Assembly: GCA_903813345.2 (NCBI GenBank) | Contig: CAIIXF020000003.1 | Location: 8,499,912-8,561,911 of the forward strand | Direction of reading: 5' to 3' | From: Owenia fusiformis | Taxonomy: Eukaryota; Annelida; Polychaeta; Sabellida; Oweniidae | Length of the DNA: 62,000 nucleotides | In this document: in pieces, positions 1 through 11,358 of the stretch | How positions within the stretch are numbered: position 1 is the stretch's first letter | Layout: every line of letters begins with the position of its first letter | Notes under the pieces: model-generated | The model's input: only the letters and a program-made list of their open reading frames with translations | What the model was told of the DNA's origin: nothing | Database searches by the model: none | Position numbers and translations under genes: made by a program

Positions 1-501
1 ATAGAGAATACCGCTCAATTTGCACCTTCATTGTAGCTTGTATTCCTTTGAAAAATAAGGCTGCAGTATGGGATTTGTGATTGTCTTGTTCTGCTTTTAG
101 GGATTGCTTATAAGTCATGATTAGTGTTTAATAATTTTGTGGTCATGGTATATCCTCGTTGAAAGTACTTGTCAGTCTTGTTGTTTTACCGTCAGACTGT
201 CTTTTGTCACCAGCATACTATACTAGTATTTTTTGGCTTTTTTGATACAAAACTTGGTGTTGTTAATCATGTTATGAACTCTCCTTTCCTATATCAGGTA
301 TGGATTAAAACACAATATCAAAGTAGAATTAAATATCTTGTTAATATATTGTTCTCTAAAGTACACATGTTTAAAATTAATTGTTAAGTAGTTTTAACTT
401 ACATTGAGATCTGTTTACAGGCATACATTATAATATCTAATCTGGCTACAAACCATTGTATAACTCTGTGTCAGAAGGTGTTAAGTCAGATAGAATGGAG
501 G
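1..501. other. AT-rich stretch, no gene seen
   Basis: I see no reading frame with recognisable protein content, no RNA gene and no bounded repeat here. It ends where the first isolated copy of the 42-bp minisatellite unit begins. Confidence 0.6.
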
Positions 502-543
502 GTCACATAATAGACTAGCCCTATATACTATTCATTTAATATT
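502..543 (+). repeat. Isolated copy of the 42-bp minisatellite unit
   Basis: This segment matches the unit of the array at 961-1392 (rule: tcgc/cacataatagactagccc followed by tatatactattcatttaata). It is separated from the main array by the palindromic insert at 544-960, so it is probably the left end of an array split by that insertion. Confidence 0.8.
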
Positions 544-551
544 TATAGGAT

Positions 552-686
552 ATCCTATGATTTTGAGGAATATCATTTTTATCTACAAGGTGATATTGAT
601 ATCTGCACGAGAGAGCGAAGCAAACGAGTGCATATATCAATATCACAGAGTAGATTAAAATGATATTCTGAAAAAATCATAGGATG
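552..686. repeat. Foldback (hairpin) element, ~60-bp arms
   Basis: The left arm (atcctatgatttt, then aatatcattt, gatattgatat, tgcac) is mirrored by the right arm ending in aaaatcataggat. The arms meet around gagagcgaagcaaacgag. It has no coding capacity and looks like a MITE or foldback element. A similar short hairpin is at 52936-53079. Confidence 0.75.
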
Positions 687-692
687 TTCTTA

Positions 693-960
693 TTATCCTA
701 CACTTATAAGGAGTGTACTAAATGTATGATATCATTGCAAAATGAATTTCATGCCAAATAGAGTCAATATGGCGCGAAATCAACAAGCAGAGTATATCGT
801 CACAATATCATCCACATATTGGGTTTTCCGGAGTATATCGTCACGATATCCTCCGCCCGGAGTATATCATCACGATATCCTCCGGATATTCATTTTGCCA
901 ATAAATATCAAATTTATTTTTTAATGTTATTATACATTTAGTACACTAAGTGTAGGATAA
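693..960. repeat. MITE-like element with ~28-bp inverted ends
   Basis: The left end reads ttatcctacactta then gtgtactaaatgtat. The right end is its reverse complement (atacatttagtacac, taagtgtaggataa) apart from a 6-base insertion in the left end. The interior holds a direct repeat of ggagtatatcgtcacgatat. It sits directly against the minisatellite at 961. Confidence 0.65.
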
Positions 961-1392
961 TGTCGCATAATAGACTAGCCCTATATACTATTCATTTAAT
1001 ATTGTCGCATAATAGACTAGCCCTATATACTATTCATTTAATATTGTCGCGTAATAGACTAGCCCTATATACTATTCATTTAATATTGTCGCGTAATAGA
1101 CTAGCCCTATATACTATTCATTTAATATTGTCGCTTAATAGACTAGCCCTATATACTATTCATTTAATATTGTTGCGTAATAGACTATCCCTATATACTA
1201 TTCATTTAATATTGTCGAGTAATAGACTAGCCCTATATACTATTCATTTAATATTGTCGCGTAATAGACTAGCCCTATATACTATTCATTTAATATTGTC
1301 GCGTAATAGACTAGCCCTATATTCAATTCATTTAATATTGTCGCGTAATAGACTAGCCCTATATACTATTCATTTAATATTGTCGCATAATG
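961..1392 (+). repeat. 42-bp minisatellite, ten full copies plus a partial
   Basis: Copies start at 961, 1003, 1045, 1087, 1129, 1171, 1213, 1255, 1297 and 1339, with a partial copy at 1381. The period of 42 is divisible by three, so one forward frame stays open as a 14-residue repeat. That is a by-product of the repeat, not evidence of a gene. Copies differ mainly in the first six bases. Confidence 0.95.
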
Positions 1393-1423
1393 TTCTACTT
1401 ATTGTAATTTTGCTATATTTGCC

Positions 1424-2208
1424 TTATTCTCTGTATGTGATAGCGAATAATTGTCCATTAGCATCCCCAACCAGGAGCTGCCCATCTTTGTTTATCCAAA
1501 CAGCCCATGGGCTGTACAAGCCATCATTCGCTGTTAGGAGGTAACGATTTAACATGCCATCAGGGGTGAGTAGTAGAACTCGGTTGTTCGCGCTGTCTGC
1601 TGCCACTATAAAGTCCATTGCATCTGTGTCGACACCACGTGGATTATTCAACTGCTCCTCCCCTGATACTAAAGTACCGTAGCTGAAGAGTACATTGCTA
1701 GCTTGGTCCACCCCTTTTATGGCATCTTCATGCAAATCACTCACCACAATCACCCCCTTGCTATTAGCTGTCACAAAGAGAGGGGATTCAAACGTACCAG
1801 AAGCAGAGATCGGTGCTGTATCCCCAGTAGACTGATCAATAGTATACACTCTGTCTGTGTTGCGATCGCATACAACCAACTGACCAGTAGATAGTGAAGT
1901 AATACCATTTAGTTGTAAATGAGACCCGCTAGCAGTTATGTTACGTATAGGACTGCCGTCTGATGTATAGAAGTAGATTATGCTAGACCCGTCAGTGAAT
2001 ACAAGTTGATCTTCACTTGTAACTGTAACATACCAGAATGTTTGGCCGATGTCTTTGATGAGACTATAATCACTGGCATATATCTTCGTGGTGGTCCCAC
2101 CCGTTACCACAATATCTCCATTTGCTGTTACAGCAAGATCCAGTATATAGGTTGATAGCACCTGTCTCTTTGAAACTATTGGTTCGTTCTTTAGTTGGTC
2201 CACGACTA
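1424..2208 (-). CDS. NHL-repeat beta-propeller protein, C-terminal exon
   Basis: This open segment encodes about 261 residues of repeated blades with the NHL/TRIM-NHL pattern: strands such as ILDLAVTANGDIVVTGG, GITSLSTGQLVVCDRNTDRV and GVDTDAMDFIVAADSANNRV recur about every 40-45 residues. It ends at a stop close to the minisatellite. There is no ATG at a sensible place. Instead the open frame is entered through a splice acceptor (atttcag before 2208) with a branch-point-like ttaactaac about 30 nt upstream, so this is the terminal exon of a gene whose earlier exons lie at higher coordinates. In animals such propellers usually close TRIM-type ubiquitin ligases or related scaffold proteins and bind RNA or protein. 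No RING or B-box was found upstream, so the full architecture is unknown. The exon is intact. Confidence 0.75.
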
Positions 2209-4589
2209 CTGAAATTACATTAAAACACATCATGTTAGTTAATATTAAGATCTGAATCGTCTTCAAAGTCAAAGTTATTTTTCAAAAAATCCTCCCATTG
2301 AAATAATACAGGAGGCGAGAAATGATTTTCAAAATGATTGTGAAGCTCTGTATACTTGAGTATCCATAAAGTAAACTGAACACTGAACGTACAAAAAAAG
2401 TTAGACAATTCAATTTTCTGTATTAAATTATTTTTAGTGAATCTTTTACTGAAAAGATATTCTGAAATCAGATTTGCCCCGAATCCATTGGTTTACATGG
2501 GAATGCGTATTTACAATAATTCATCAAAATCTTCAATTTTCGAAAAATTTGGAAAACTTGAAGGCATTGTAGGAAATAAAGTCAAATTACATTTTTATCA
2601 ATATTATAAGTACTTTTCTCACAGGCTATGTAACTAAAAATTCAAATATGAAGAGGCGCTAAAACGTAGTTCAATGAGGGAGCTAAGGTTGATTGCCAAA
2701 CTTTTCGAGGGGTGCATAAGCATGGCACTCTGTTTTATGACACTTTGGCTCGAGGGCGGCCTTTTTGAAAAAATGGCAGCCATTTACATGTACGTGTGAC
2801 AGTGTGTGCGATTTTGTTCACATTTGACAATCAATTCTTACCAAGTTACCAAAAATATTGAACATTCTTTGCTTTGCTCGATGCAACAGAACAACGATAT
2901 CAAATTATAAGGAAGTGAGCTTGCCACTTTCATTTATTGAAAAAGTAGCCTCTGTAACAGCATGTTGTTATGAACATGGTAAATACAAGTCACATTAAGT
3001 ACAAAACGAAGGAAACGATACTATGACATGATTCCCTTTATAGCATGAAAGAACACTCTAAATGTGAACGTTAAGACTTAACAAAGAAAAATAAATTAAC
3101 ATTTATCGAAATTGATTGATCCCGGCCATTAAAAACCTCAAATTAATGCGGAAAAGGTACGCGATCAATCAAAGACATGTAAATGTTCTAAAACAATTAT
3201 TTTATTAAAATAAAGTGCGTCTCGATACGTGGCAAAGCTCAGAATGAAGCTACACTCCGTTCTAACATGCACTCATGCAAAACAACTCAACACCAACTCG
3301 AACACCTGTTCCATTAACACAACGCCTAAAGAAATCATTTATGAGCTAATGTCGCTGCGCTCAAACGCACATAAATGTCAAGTACAGCAGTGTAGTGATT
3401 GTTAAAATTAAGAAAAGGACCTAACATTGACCTATGACCATCAAAATATGATTTTACTTATCTTATTTTGAATTTTTTTGAAAAAATAAAGATTTTGAAA
3501 AGCTTGACATTTTTAACTCAAAAAGGTCATGGAAGGTAAATAGAAAGTCGGATTTCAATTTCGTTATCCGGTTTACGATTCTGAGCAAATTTCTTATAAA
3601 ATTCATTTCAATCTTGATAGATTCGGAACACTATATTCAGGGGCGTAGGAAGGTGTAAATTCAACTACGCAAATAAATATGAGAAAATTGTGTCAAATCT
3701 TCTACCTATATCAGAACACCTAGTACTATTTTATGCTTGTAAAACGTCATTTTATTATGATCTATTCTAATAATGTTCTTTAATTAAATGTTCAAATGTT
3801 TTTCATTATTTATAATCACGATGGAAAGCCGATCTTTGATATGATTTAAAGAAAATGCCAGATATGTAATCCGATATAACGCAGGTTTGCGAAATGAAAT
3901 TCAGGTAAAAGATTTCATTTGGAACTGTAGGGTGTCCTACAATTCATAAGAAATGTTTGAGAGAGGCATAAGGCATGGGTGATTTTCAGTGCACTATTAA
4001 ATTAAACATACATGAGGAGTAGCTGACATGAAATCCAGCCATAGTTGTTACATATCCGAATATATTGACATTAGAATTCTACACGCCACAGACCTCGGAG
4101 TAGTCAGAAAAATACAACATTAATTTATGTAACATTTTGATAATATTTACACAAGTTCTCTACTTTAATAGCATTGTTATTATTGAATTATTTCAGCATG
4201 TTGGTACATTAGAAAAAACGATCCATCATATTTATTCAATTAACTTTTTTTAGGCGATGTGGAAATCTAATGTCAACAAATTCGGAAATATAAAACTATG
4301 GCCTTTAATTAGTGCAATTAAAAGAAGTAAAATCAACCGAGCCTTATATCTCCCTCAGAAATTTCCTCATGAATTAAAGATATGACTGAAGAACGTTGGA
4401 AAATTATTAAGGTTGCATTTTTGTACATGCTTTTTGACCGCGAGCATGATTTTAATCCTAAAATAAGCTAGATTGTGCTTATACCACAATAGTATGTGCG
4501 AAATACCACTGTGTAAAAAATTTGAATATTACACAACCGTATCAATTTCATTTTCACCGCGGTCGTAGGAAAATACACCCTAAGCCTTT
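2209..4589. other. Non-coding stretch, no exon recognised
   Basis: This lies between the NHL exon and the PAN exon, both on the minus strand. Apart from the repeat fragment at 2707-2792 I see no recognisable exon. Upstream exons of the NHL gene or downstream exons of the PAN gene may lie here undetected. Confidence 0.5.
2707..2792 (+). repeat. Fragment of the gttcgatggga-type tandem repeat family
   Basis: The string gcataagcatggcactctg, followed by a tatgacact block and a gaaaaaatggcagccat block, matches the internal unit of the elements at 11359-12523 and 21737-22572. It shows that the family disperses as small fragments. Confidence 0.7.
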
Positions 4590-4755
4590 TTTCAACACTA
4601 CGCATTGGCGAACGTATGTTTATGAATGAAGTTGATATTATTTTGCTATTATATGTCATGTATGTTTCCCGACCACATTCAGATTTAGCCCTTTTGCGAC
4701 TTTTTGTAGGATTGAAAGAACGGTTACTGAGAACTAGTTTGTTGTGACAGGGGGT
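4590..4755 (-). repeat. Terminal fragment of the 53.7-54.3 kb inverted-repeat element
   Basis: From caacactacgcatt to ctagtttgttgtgacag this segment aligns with about 54130-54312, including the cccgac...gagccctttt...cgtaggac block and the terminal ctagttt(g)gtgtga motif. The opposite end is not recognisable, so this copy is truncated or diverged. Confidence 0.7.
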
Positions 4756-4991
4756 CTTAGAAATTGTCTTACAGAAATACATCTGCCTATAAAATGCTGG
4801 AGGGGTCCAGACATGTTCACGGGATGTTCGCTAGCATTTTTCACTAACAGCAAAAAACGTAGCATAGCATAAATGAAAACAACTTTACATGAAAAACAGA
4901 CTTTTTTACATAAGCAAATCACGTGATTTAACGTGTTGCCTTGGACAAGAGTGTATTACCAGTGAACTATTAATATAAATAGTTAGCTTAC

Positions 4992-5325
4992 CTGGCTTTT
5001 CGTAATAGTCTACTCGATCAGATGTAGGAATAGGGGTAGTTACACTTGGGCCATTCAATTCGCAAACTGCTTTGTAAATCTTGTCGTCTATCATCCGCAA
5101 ATTATACGACGCGCATTCTGGCGTTGATGTGCAGGTAACTGCGCATCGTCCGTTCGTAATCACTTTAAAAGATTGAAGTGGCGTGTCCAGTCGTTCTGTA
5201 TTGGTGAATTTTAAATAGGCCGTTTTTTCCGGCTTTCGATTGGAAAGATTGATGGAAATTTGAACTTTTCCCATTTTAACAAATGAAATTAAACAAGCGA
5301 AAATAAGAATGGCTGCTTTCATCAT
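4992..5325 (-). CDS. Secreted PAN/apple-domain protein, first coding exon
   Basis: The start codon ATGATG opens a 111-residue segment with an N-terminal hydrophobic signal peptide (about residues 1-20, KAAILIFACLISFV). A PAN/apple-type module follows at about residues 45-105, with the cysteine pattern NGRCAVTCTSTPECASYNLR, then VCELN, then a closing DYYEKP. A strong splice donor (CCAG then GTAAGC) lies immediately after KP, and the frame beyond it has no domain content, so the exon ends at 4992 in phase 1, as is common for extracellular modules. PAN modules bind protein or carbohydrate outside the cell. What follows (lectin, EGF or similar) cannot be told, because no next exon was found at lower coordinates. 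The exon looks intact. Confidence 0.7.
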
Positions 5326-8236
5326 CTTTGTATTCTGTACTTTCTTTTCAGTGTTTATTCTCCGATTGCCGTCCTGTCTTGGATTCTAAATAGCAAAATA
5401 ACCAAACGGACCTTATATTTGATATTTATATTGAACATTTCTATATATATTTGAGGGAGTGATCTGCAATAGTGTTTCACCTTTGACAAATTTACTGCGC
5501 TATCTGATTGATTATTATTATTAATTACTAGTAATCCACGTCGGCCAATAATTGAAATACTTGGTGCGGCAGACTTGGTTGCCCATTTGGGGAATAAGAT
5601 GAATGCCAACAAGGGGAATTCGGGAAATCATGTTTTCAACCTTTATTGTAAACTTGCAATTAATTGATCATTTGGTGAACGAATAACCTGAAATCATTTT
5701 GTGATTCAAACTACATTTTTACACTGTAGCTACTAAGTGAAAGGTAAGCTTTTTATAAAAACTATTAATATAGTCTCCATGGACCGCATCATATTTTGAT
5801 ACGAACTATTAATTCCTTTACAGGACAAAATAAATATAATCAGTAATCTGAAAGTCAATTTTTTATTAATGACAAGTCACCGTTGAGAGAATGTTATCAA
5901 ATAACTATATAATACAATAAAAAGAACTAATAAATTGAGCAGGTGCAGAACAAGTATGCTCACATTATGATTTATGACCATTAAAAGTAATGGATTCATA
6001 GAATATGAAGCATATCACTGTTATTGGCATTAGGCAATTCAATTTGTTTCAACATGTTACTTTATTACCGTGAAGTACAAATACTTATGTCCGATCATAA
6101 GTTCGAAAAATAGTTCTGTTTCAAATATTAATTGCATACGAGACCATGTTAATGCTACCAGGGGACCTGATCAATTATGAGGTGTAGAGGCGTAGATGCT
6201 AAAACAGCTGAACATGTTTTGTCTGTCAAAATCTATTTGCATCCTACGCATCCCTACATATTATCCTTTGTTATCAATTAATGAAATATAACAGTATAAT
6301 CTTTGGATTATACAAAGTTGTATGCCAAATTGCTTTTGGATCATTTTTCTAAAGCCATTTTGTAGGAAAAAATATGAAAAGATATATAATCTTTTAATTT
6401 AAAGTATAACTTTGAATCGATTGCAAACTTCAAATTTGCACAATTGATGAGGTTACCATTTGTTTCTGTTGCTTTACTTTTAAAACATTACATAATATTG
6501 CATTTCACTAGCCTACAACAGGGTGATCCAAAAATGCAGCCCCCAATTTAAGGTCAAACTTTCTAAATATAACAGCTATCTTAATTATTTTTCATTAACA
6601 TATTGTTAATTTAATGAGGGATAATGTAGTGCTTTTATTTTCGGAATATGTTTAGGTCAAAATGAGAAAGACCTTAATCGCAGAGGCATACATTCGCAAA
6701 GAATCCTTTTCGGCACCTCAGGCTGAATTTAGACATACGAGATTGAATGTCGCGTTACCCAGTAAATCATTTTTTCAGATTGGAAGGGAAGTTAAGAACA
6801 GAGGGAACTTTTAAAAACTTGAACCCAGAGTCCAGATAGAGAAACTCATTCAAGATGCCCCAAGAGATAGTATTGCACTGGAATAAGTAGTTACAAGCGA
6901 CATAAATATGTAAATCCAGTCAATTGTCACTGCAATATTTTTAGCTACAGAGAATTTCTAGTAATGTTAAATTATTGACCTCAATATTTTCTCTATCTTT
7001 TCACGAAACACGAGCACATATTCAATTTAAAAATCCTCATTTATATTAGAGAAGAAATATATAAATTCAATAAGTTACACACTTTTTGGTTCTTCTTCAT
7101 TTCGAAGAATGAGGAATGAGGTTCTGATAGGGTTTCATTTCCCAAATTCCTCTTGCCTCATTAATTTCATAATTGTGAGGTGGGCAGGGATGAAAATGTA
7201 AAGAGGTCATAAAATATTAAAAAATCACTTTTATCACATTCATAAAATAAGTGCGATAGGATTTAAAATAAGAAATCGTGTTGATTTTCTGCCCACCTGT
7301 CATGGATAATATACAAAGCGTGAGTGCTTATTGAAAGTTTGAGAATTTGGTATGAAAGAAGTCGTCCTATTATTTCCACATTGTTACAATTGCATTTTCG
7401 CTGATATTGAGAAATCAGAGGTTGAAGTTTAGGTCTTCATAATTTTTGAGTAGTAATTTTTAAAAACTAATCTTTTGTATAGGTAATCATGTGTATATGT
7501 AGGCCTTACAGAGCAAAAATCACTTACTAACAATAAATAAAACACATCTTTTTTTATGGTTTCATGTTTTTAAAATATCAAAATAATTCTGAAAAGTGAA
7601 TTTCTATTCACTTCCATTGTGTTATTGTCTCGTATACCATTATTCTGCCCATCTAATTATAAAGAATATGAATTGATTTCTATTTTGACTGATAAGGTAA
7701 TGGATGAGCTTCGTCCATATTTTTGCTTACGGGATTGCATTTTTCAAATTATGTTAATTATGTGAAATATATCATTTCTCATTGATTTTGAAAATAATAG
7801 GGTCTAGTTTTTCAGCATCTGCGAATTATTGCCATTTATACCCCACTGGCTACTTTTATGAGGGGGTACTATGATAATCATCAATAATTTCTGTTATATA
7901 CCTCCAATCACGTTCATATTTCTAGGGATCATGTATCTATATATTATTAGTTGCTATGACAAGTTTTAACATGATTGGTCAAGTGGTTGCCATAACAACA
8001 CAACTTAAGTGCGACAAATTGTAAATACTTTGGATGAATCCACAAGATCTTTAAAAGGTACATGACAAAGGTAAAAAGGCTATAACAGGATCAGTAATTG
8101 ATTAAGTTCACTGAATGAATTTTTTTCGTTACAATTAAATAATGTCAAATCTGCTTTCTTTTGTTTGCACTACATGTATGGACTGTCATGATTTATGATC
8201 TCATTTGTTAATTACCTGCAAAGCATACTAGTAAGT
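5326..8236. other. AT-rich intergenic stretch
   Basis: No exon, RNA gene or bounded element is recognised. A short segment near 7326-7395 shares sequence with 8240-8270 and 8674-8712 and is probably a relic of the MITE described next. Confidence 0.5.
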
Positions 8237-8523
8237 GATTGTCCCATTATTTCCACATTGTCATAACTATTAGTCACATGATCAAAATTATGGATCTGAT
8301 TGGCTCTACTGCGTACCCAAATGGATATGACAAGGTGGGCCTAAATTTTTTCCTCATTTTGCACTTATAACAATGTGGCACTTGATTGATATCTCCAAAA
8401 GGAGATGAGATCCATTGAAATCGACCTCAGAAATGAATTTCTCGTGAAAATTTGAGAAAGATGGTATACTTATCTCAAAACCTGTAAAAAGTGAGTTATA
8501 AAAATGTGGAAATAATGGGACGA
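8237..8523. repeat. MITE-like palindromic element
   Basis: The left end gtcccattatttccacattg and the right end caatgtgg/aaatgtggaaataatgggac are inverted copies about 28 bp long around a 230-bp non-coding interior. A half-copy of the end occurs at 7363-7395. Confidence 0.65.
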
Positions 8524-8920
8524 AGTGTCTAGATAAAACCTCTGAGCCTCACCATGTGAGCTCTGGATGTACATTGTACATGTACATTCAGATCAACTGG
8601 CACCATACAGTGTATGATACATATATCCCAAGTGCTCAAACAGCTCTAATCTGAGGCTAAAACAGATGAAATTAGTGCTCATTGAAAGTTTGAGAATTTG
8701 GTGTGAAAGAAGGGTCTAGATAAAACGTCTGAGCCTCACCATGTGAGCTCTGGATGTACATTGTACATGTACATTCAGATCAACAGGCACCATACAGTGT
8801 ATGCCACATATATCCCAAGAGCCATCCTTTATTTTGATTGGTCGAAAAAGCTTTCACATTTGGTTCCTTTATTTCATGTCTAAAAACAGCTCTAATCTGA
8901 AGCTAAAACAGATAAAATTA
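8524..8920 (+). repeat. Two direct copies of a ~105-bp segment
   Basis: Segments 8527-8630 and 8714-8820 are nearly identical (gtctagataaaac, then tctgagcctcaccatgtgag, then the palindromic tgtacattgtacatgtaca). Both are followed, at different spacing, by acagctctaatctga. It looks like a local duplication of non-coding sequence. Confidence 0.85.
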
Positions 8921-9150
8921 AATTGCCAGTATTGTGAAATATTATAAAAAGATCATATAACTAATATAAAGTAACATGATTCCAGGACACAATAGGATTT
9001 GAAAAACACAAAAATCATTAACAGTAGTCAGTGAGTAATAATAAGAGGTAAATAAAGAATACAATACAATAGTACAATAACATTGCATTAAGGGAAATGC
9101 AAAGCAGAATAATTATTGATCATTGACTTATATGTATATGGAGTTATCTA

Positions 9151-10278
9151 TTACATCGTCACATAAACATATTTATTAATTCCTTCAATAAACATGTACT
9201 GACCAAGAGGTTTTTCTTCAGTATGATCTCTCATGTGTCTCTTAAAATTACTGAAATCAGCAAAACATTTATTACAATGTTCACATTTAAAGGGTCTTTC
9301 GCCAGTGTGGATCCTAATGTGTGTTTTTAAATCTGCAGATTGACCAAAACATTTCCCACAATACTGACATTTAAGAGGTCTTTCTCCAGTGTGAGTTCTC
9401 ACATGTCTCTTTAAACTACTAGACAGACTAAAACATTTTTCACAACTTCCACATTTAAAAGGCCTCTCTCTGTGAGTCCTCCTCATGTGTACCCTTAAAC
9501 TTTTAGAATGAGTAAAACATTTTTCACAACTTTCACATTTAAAAGGTCTTTCTCCAGTATGAGTTCTCAAATGTGACTTAAAATCACTAGACTGACTAAA
9601 ACATTTTCCACAATGTTCACATCTATGAGGTCCTTCCCCTGTGTGAGTTCTCACATGTTTCTTTAAATTACTATATTGACTAAAACATTTTTCACAATGT
9701 TCACATTGAAAGGGGTTTTCTCCTGTGTGAGTTCTCACATGTGTCTTTAAATTACTATATTGACTAAAACATGTTTCACAATGTTCACATCTAAAATATG
9801 TCCCCCCTGCATAATTTTCCATATGTTTTTGATTAGTAAGCGGATGTGCTGCTTTTGTATCATTGCCAGTTTGTATAGCTGATTGTTCAGACTTAACAGC
9901 AAATACAGAGTTTCCAAATTCACTGCCATCATGTTCCAAATACTCTTGTTTAATAAGTGATTGTATTGCTTTTGTATCATTGTCAATCTGTATAGCTGAT
10001 TGCTCAGAGTTAATAGCAAATACAGAATTACCAAACTGATTGTCAAATTGGTCCAAATTTTCTTTTTTGAAATTTGAGTGATTCACAATATTGATACTAT
10101 CTACCCTTCCATCATATCTAGGTAGATCATGACATGTGAGTCCTTGTGCTACTTCTTCTTTTATTTCAACAGGCTCTTGTTTAACCATTTGTGGATCTAT
10201 AGTTGATACGTTGGCCCCACATTGTTCTCCAAGATTTTCAGTTTTATTACACAGCCCTTCTTGTTTTACAAAGTCCAT
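9151..10278 (-). CDS. C2H2 zinc-finger protein, seven fingers
   Basis: An uninterrupted frame encodes about 375 residues. The start chosen is the ATG at 10278 in the context aacaagATGG. Sequence upstream of it stays open but contains no earlier ATG in frame and runs into a short ~17-bp tandem repeat. The N-terminal half is acidic and carries sumoylation-type motifs (VKQEP, IKEE, IKQE). It also holds an internal duplication of about 36 residues (FGNSVFAINSEQSAIQ and FGNSVFAVKSEQSAIQ). The C-terminal half has seven consecutive C2H2 fingers of the CEHC...CF...H...H type, joined by TGERP(F/L)K-type linkers. The linker after finger 4 is a shorter RRTHRERP and the last finger is followed by TEEKP. 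Such proteins are nuclear sequence-specific DNA-binding regulators; the target is unknown. The whole coding region is in one exon, no frameshift is present, and it looks functional. Confidence 0.88.
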   Translation of the reverse strand: MDFVKQEGLCNKTENLGEQCGANVSTIDPQMVKQEPVEIKEEVAQGLTCHDLPRYDGRVDSINIVNHSNFKKENLDQFDNQFGNSVFAINSEQSAIQIDNDTKAIQSLIKQEYLEHDGSEFGNSVFAVKSEQSAIQTGNDTKAAHPLTNQKHMENYAGGTYFRCEHCETCFSQYSNLKTHVRTHTGENPFQCEHCEKCFSQYSNLKKHVRTHTGEGPHRCEHCGKCFSQSSDFKSHLRTHTGERPFKCESCEKCFTHSKSLRVHMRRTHRERPFKCGSCEKCFSLSSSLKRHVRTHTGERPLKCQYCGKCFGQSADLKTHIRIHTGERPFKCEHCNKCFADFSNFKRHMRDHTEEKPLGQYMFIEGINKYVYVTM

Positions 10279-10319
10279 CTTGTTATATAATACTATCCAT
10301 ACAATGCTTGTTGTTGTTT

Positions 10320-10385
10320 GCTTGTTGTCAATGGTGCCTGACACATCTGGCACCTAACACATCTGGTACCTGACACATCTGAAAT
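10320..10385 (-). repeat. Short tandem repeat just upstream of the zinc-finger start
   Basis: About three to four copies of a 16-18-bp unit (cagatgtgtcaggtacc and cagatgtgttaggtgcc) lie 40-105 bp upstream of the chosen ATG, in the presumed 5' untranslated region or promoter of the zinc-finger gene. Each copy contains CAGATG-type E-box sequence. Confidence 0.6.
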
Positions 10386-11358
10386 ACACACAAGAACACA
10401 AATGTGTAAACATGTCTCCACTCATGGATGACCTCAAAAAGATTGTATTGTAAATGGAAAGCTAATAATTGTAATACTGTACTCCTGGTAATCTCCGCGC
10501 GCTACTCTATTTCGCAAGCTTTGGAAAACTCACAAAATATAATAGCCGCAAGATTCCTACAGTTCTAATATAATAGCAGCAATATTAGTGGGAGTACAGT
10601 ATCTCGTTCCACTATCATCCCAAAAATGAATTGAGTTAATATATTTACCAGATACTACATCTAGATAAGTCATAACATGTTCATAAAATTGTAAAATGAG
10701 GATAATACAATAATCACACCAGAACACCTTGACAACAGTAAAGTCAGATGTCGTAGGGCATCAAACATATCAGTTATGCAAATTCTTGAAACCCAGGAGA
10801 GTGCATCACAACACTGATCAGTGATGGCTTCAAAAGGCTTTTTATGTGTGGCTCGAGTCCCATCAAAAATGAATTATCCACATGGAAATGTGTTTTAAAA
10901 TATTGGATAAAGTTTATATTGGATGCTTTGAACATTACTATCTCACAATATCATCTATAGGGTGTAAAAAGCAGGCCTGTCAACTGTCCCGCAATTTGCG
11001 TATTTGTCACGCATTTGCTGAAGAATTTGAAGTCACGCCAGTTATTTTTGCGTGACAGAAAATGGCACGCAAATACGCATTTTACCTGGTAATTGTCAAG
11101 CAAAATTATTGCTGTAGAAAAATTTCTAAAAAAGTTCGTCTACACAGCAAAAATACGAATGCCGAAAAAAATTGTACGCATTTCGTTCGGACTTTTCACG
11201 CGAATGACGTATATGTCACGCATTCCGTTCGAAATTTTTCATCCCCCCCCCCCTTGATGGATGTTTCAACCGCGAGCGTAGCGAGGGCGAAAAATTTGAG
11301 GTGTTCAAAATTTGGCAAGATGTAACCAGAACAACGGCAACGCCAAAGCGTAGCGAAT

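Noticed and set aside
960-1544. 194-codon forward frame with a 14-residue repeat
   Set aside because: It is the translation of the 42-bp minisatellite, whose period is a multiple of three; outside the repeat the frame runs antisense over the NHL exon.
2209-2272. Extension of the NHL frame upstream as a signal peptide
   Set aside because: The extension starts at TTG, and a branch-point-like sequence plus acceptor lies exactly at 2209, so it is intron.
4468-4922. Two minus frames of 60-100 codons next to the PAN exon
   Set aside because: They overlap the mobile-element fragment at 4590-4755 and show no domain content.
10279-10353. 25-residue N-terminal extension of the zinc-finger protein
   Set aside because: It starts at GTG inside a short tandem repeat; the ATG at 10278 has good context.
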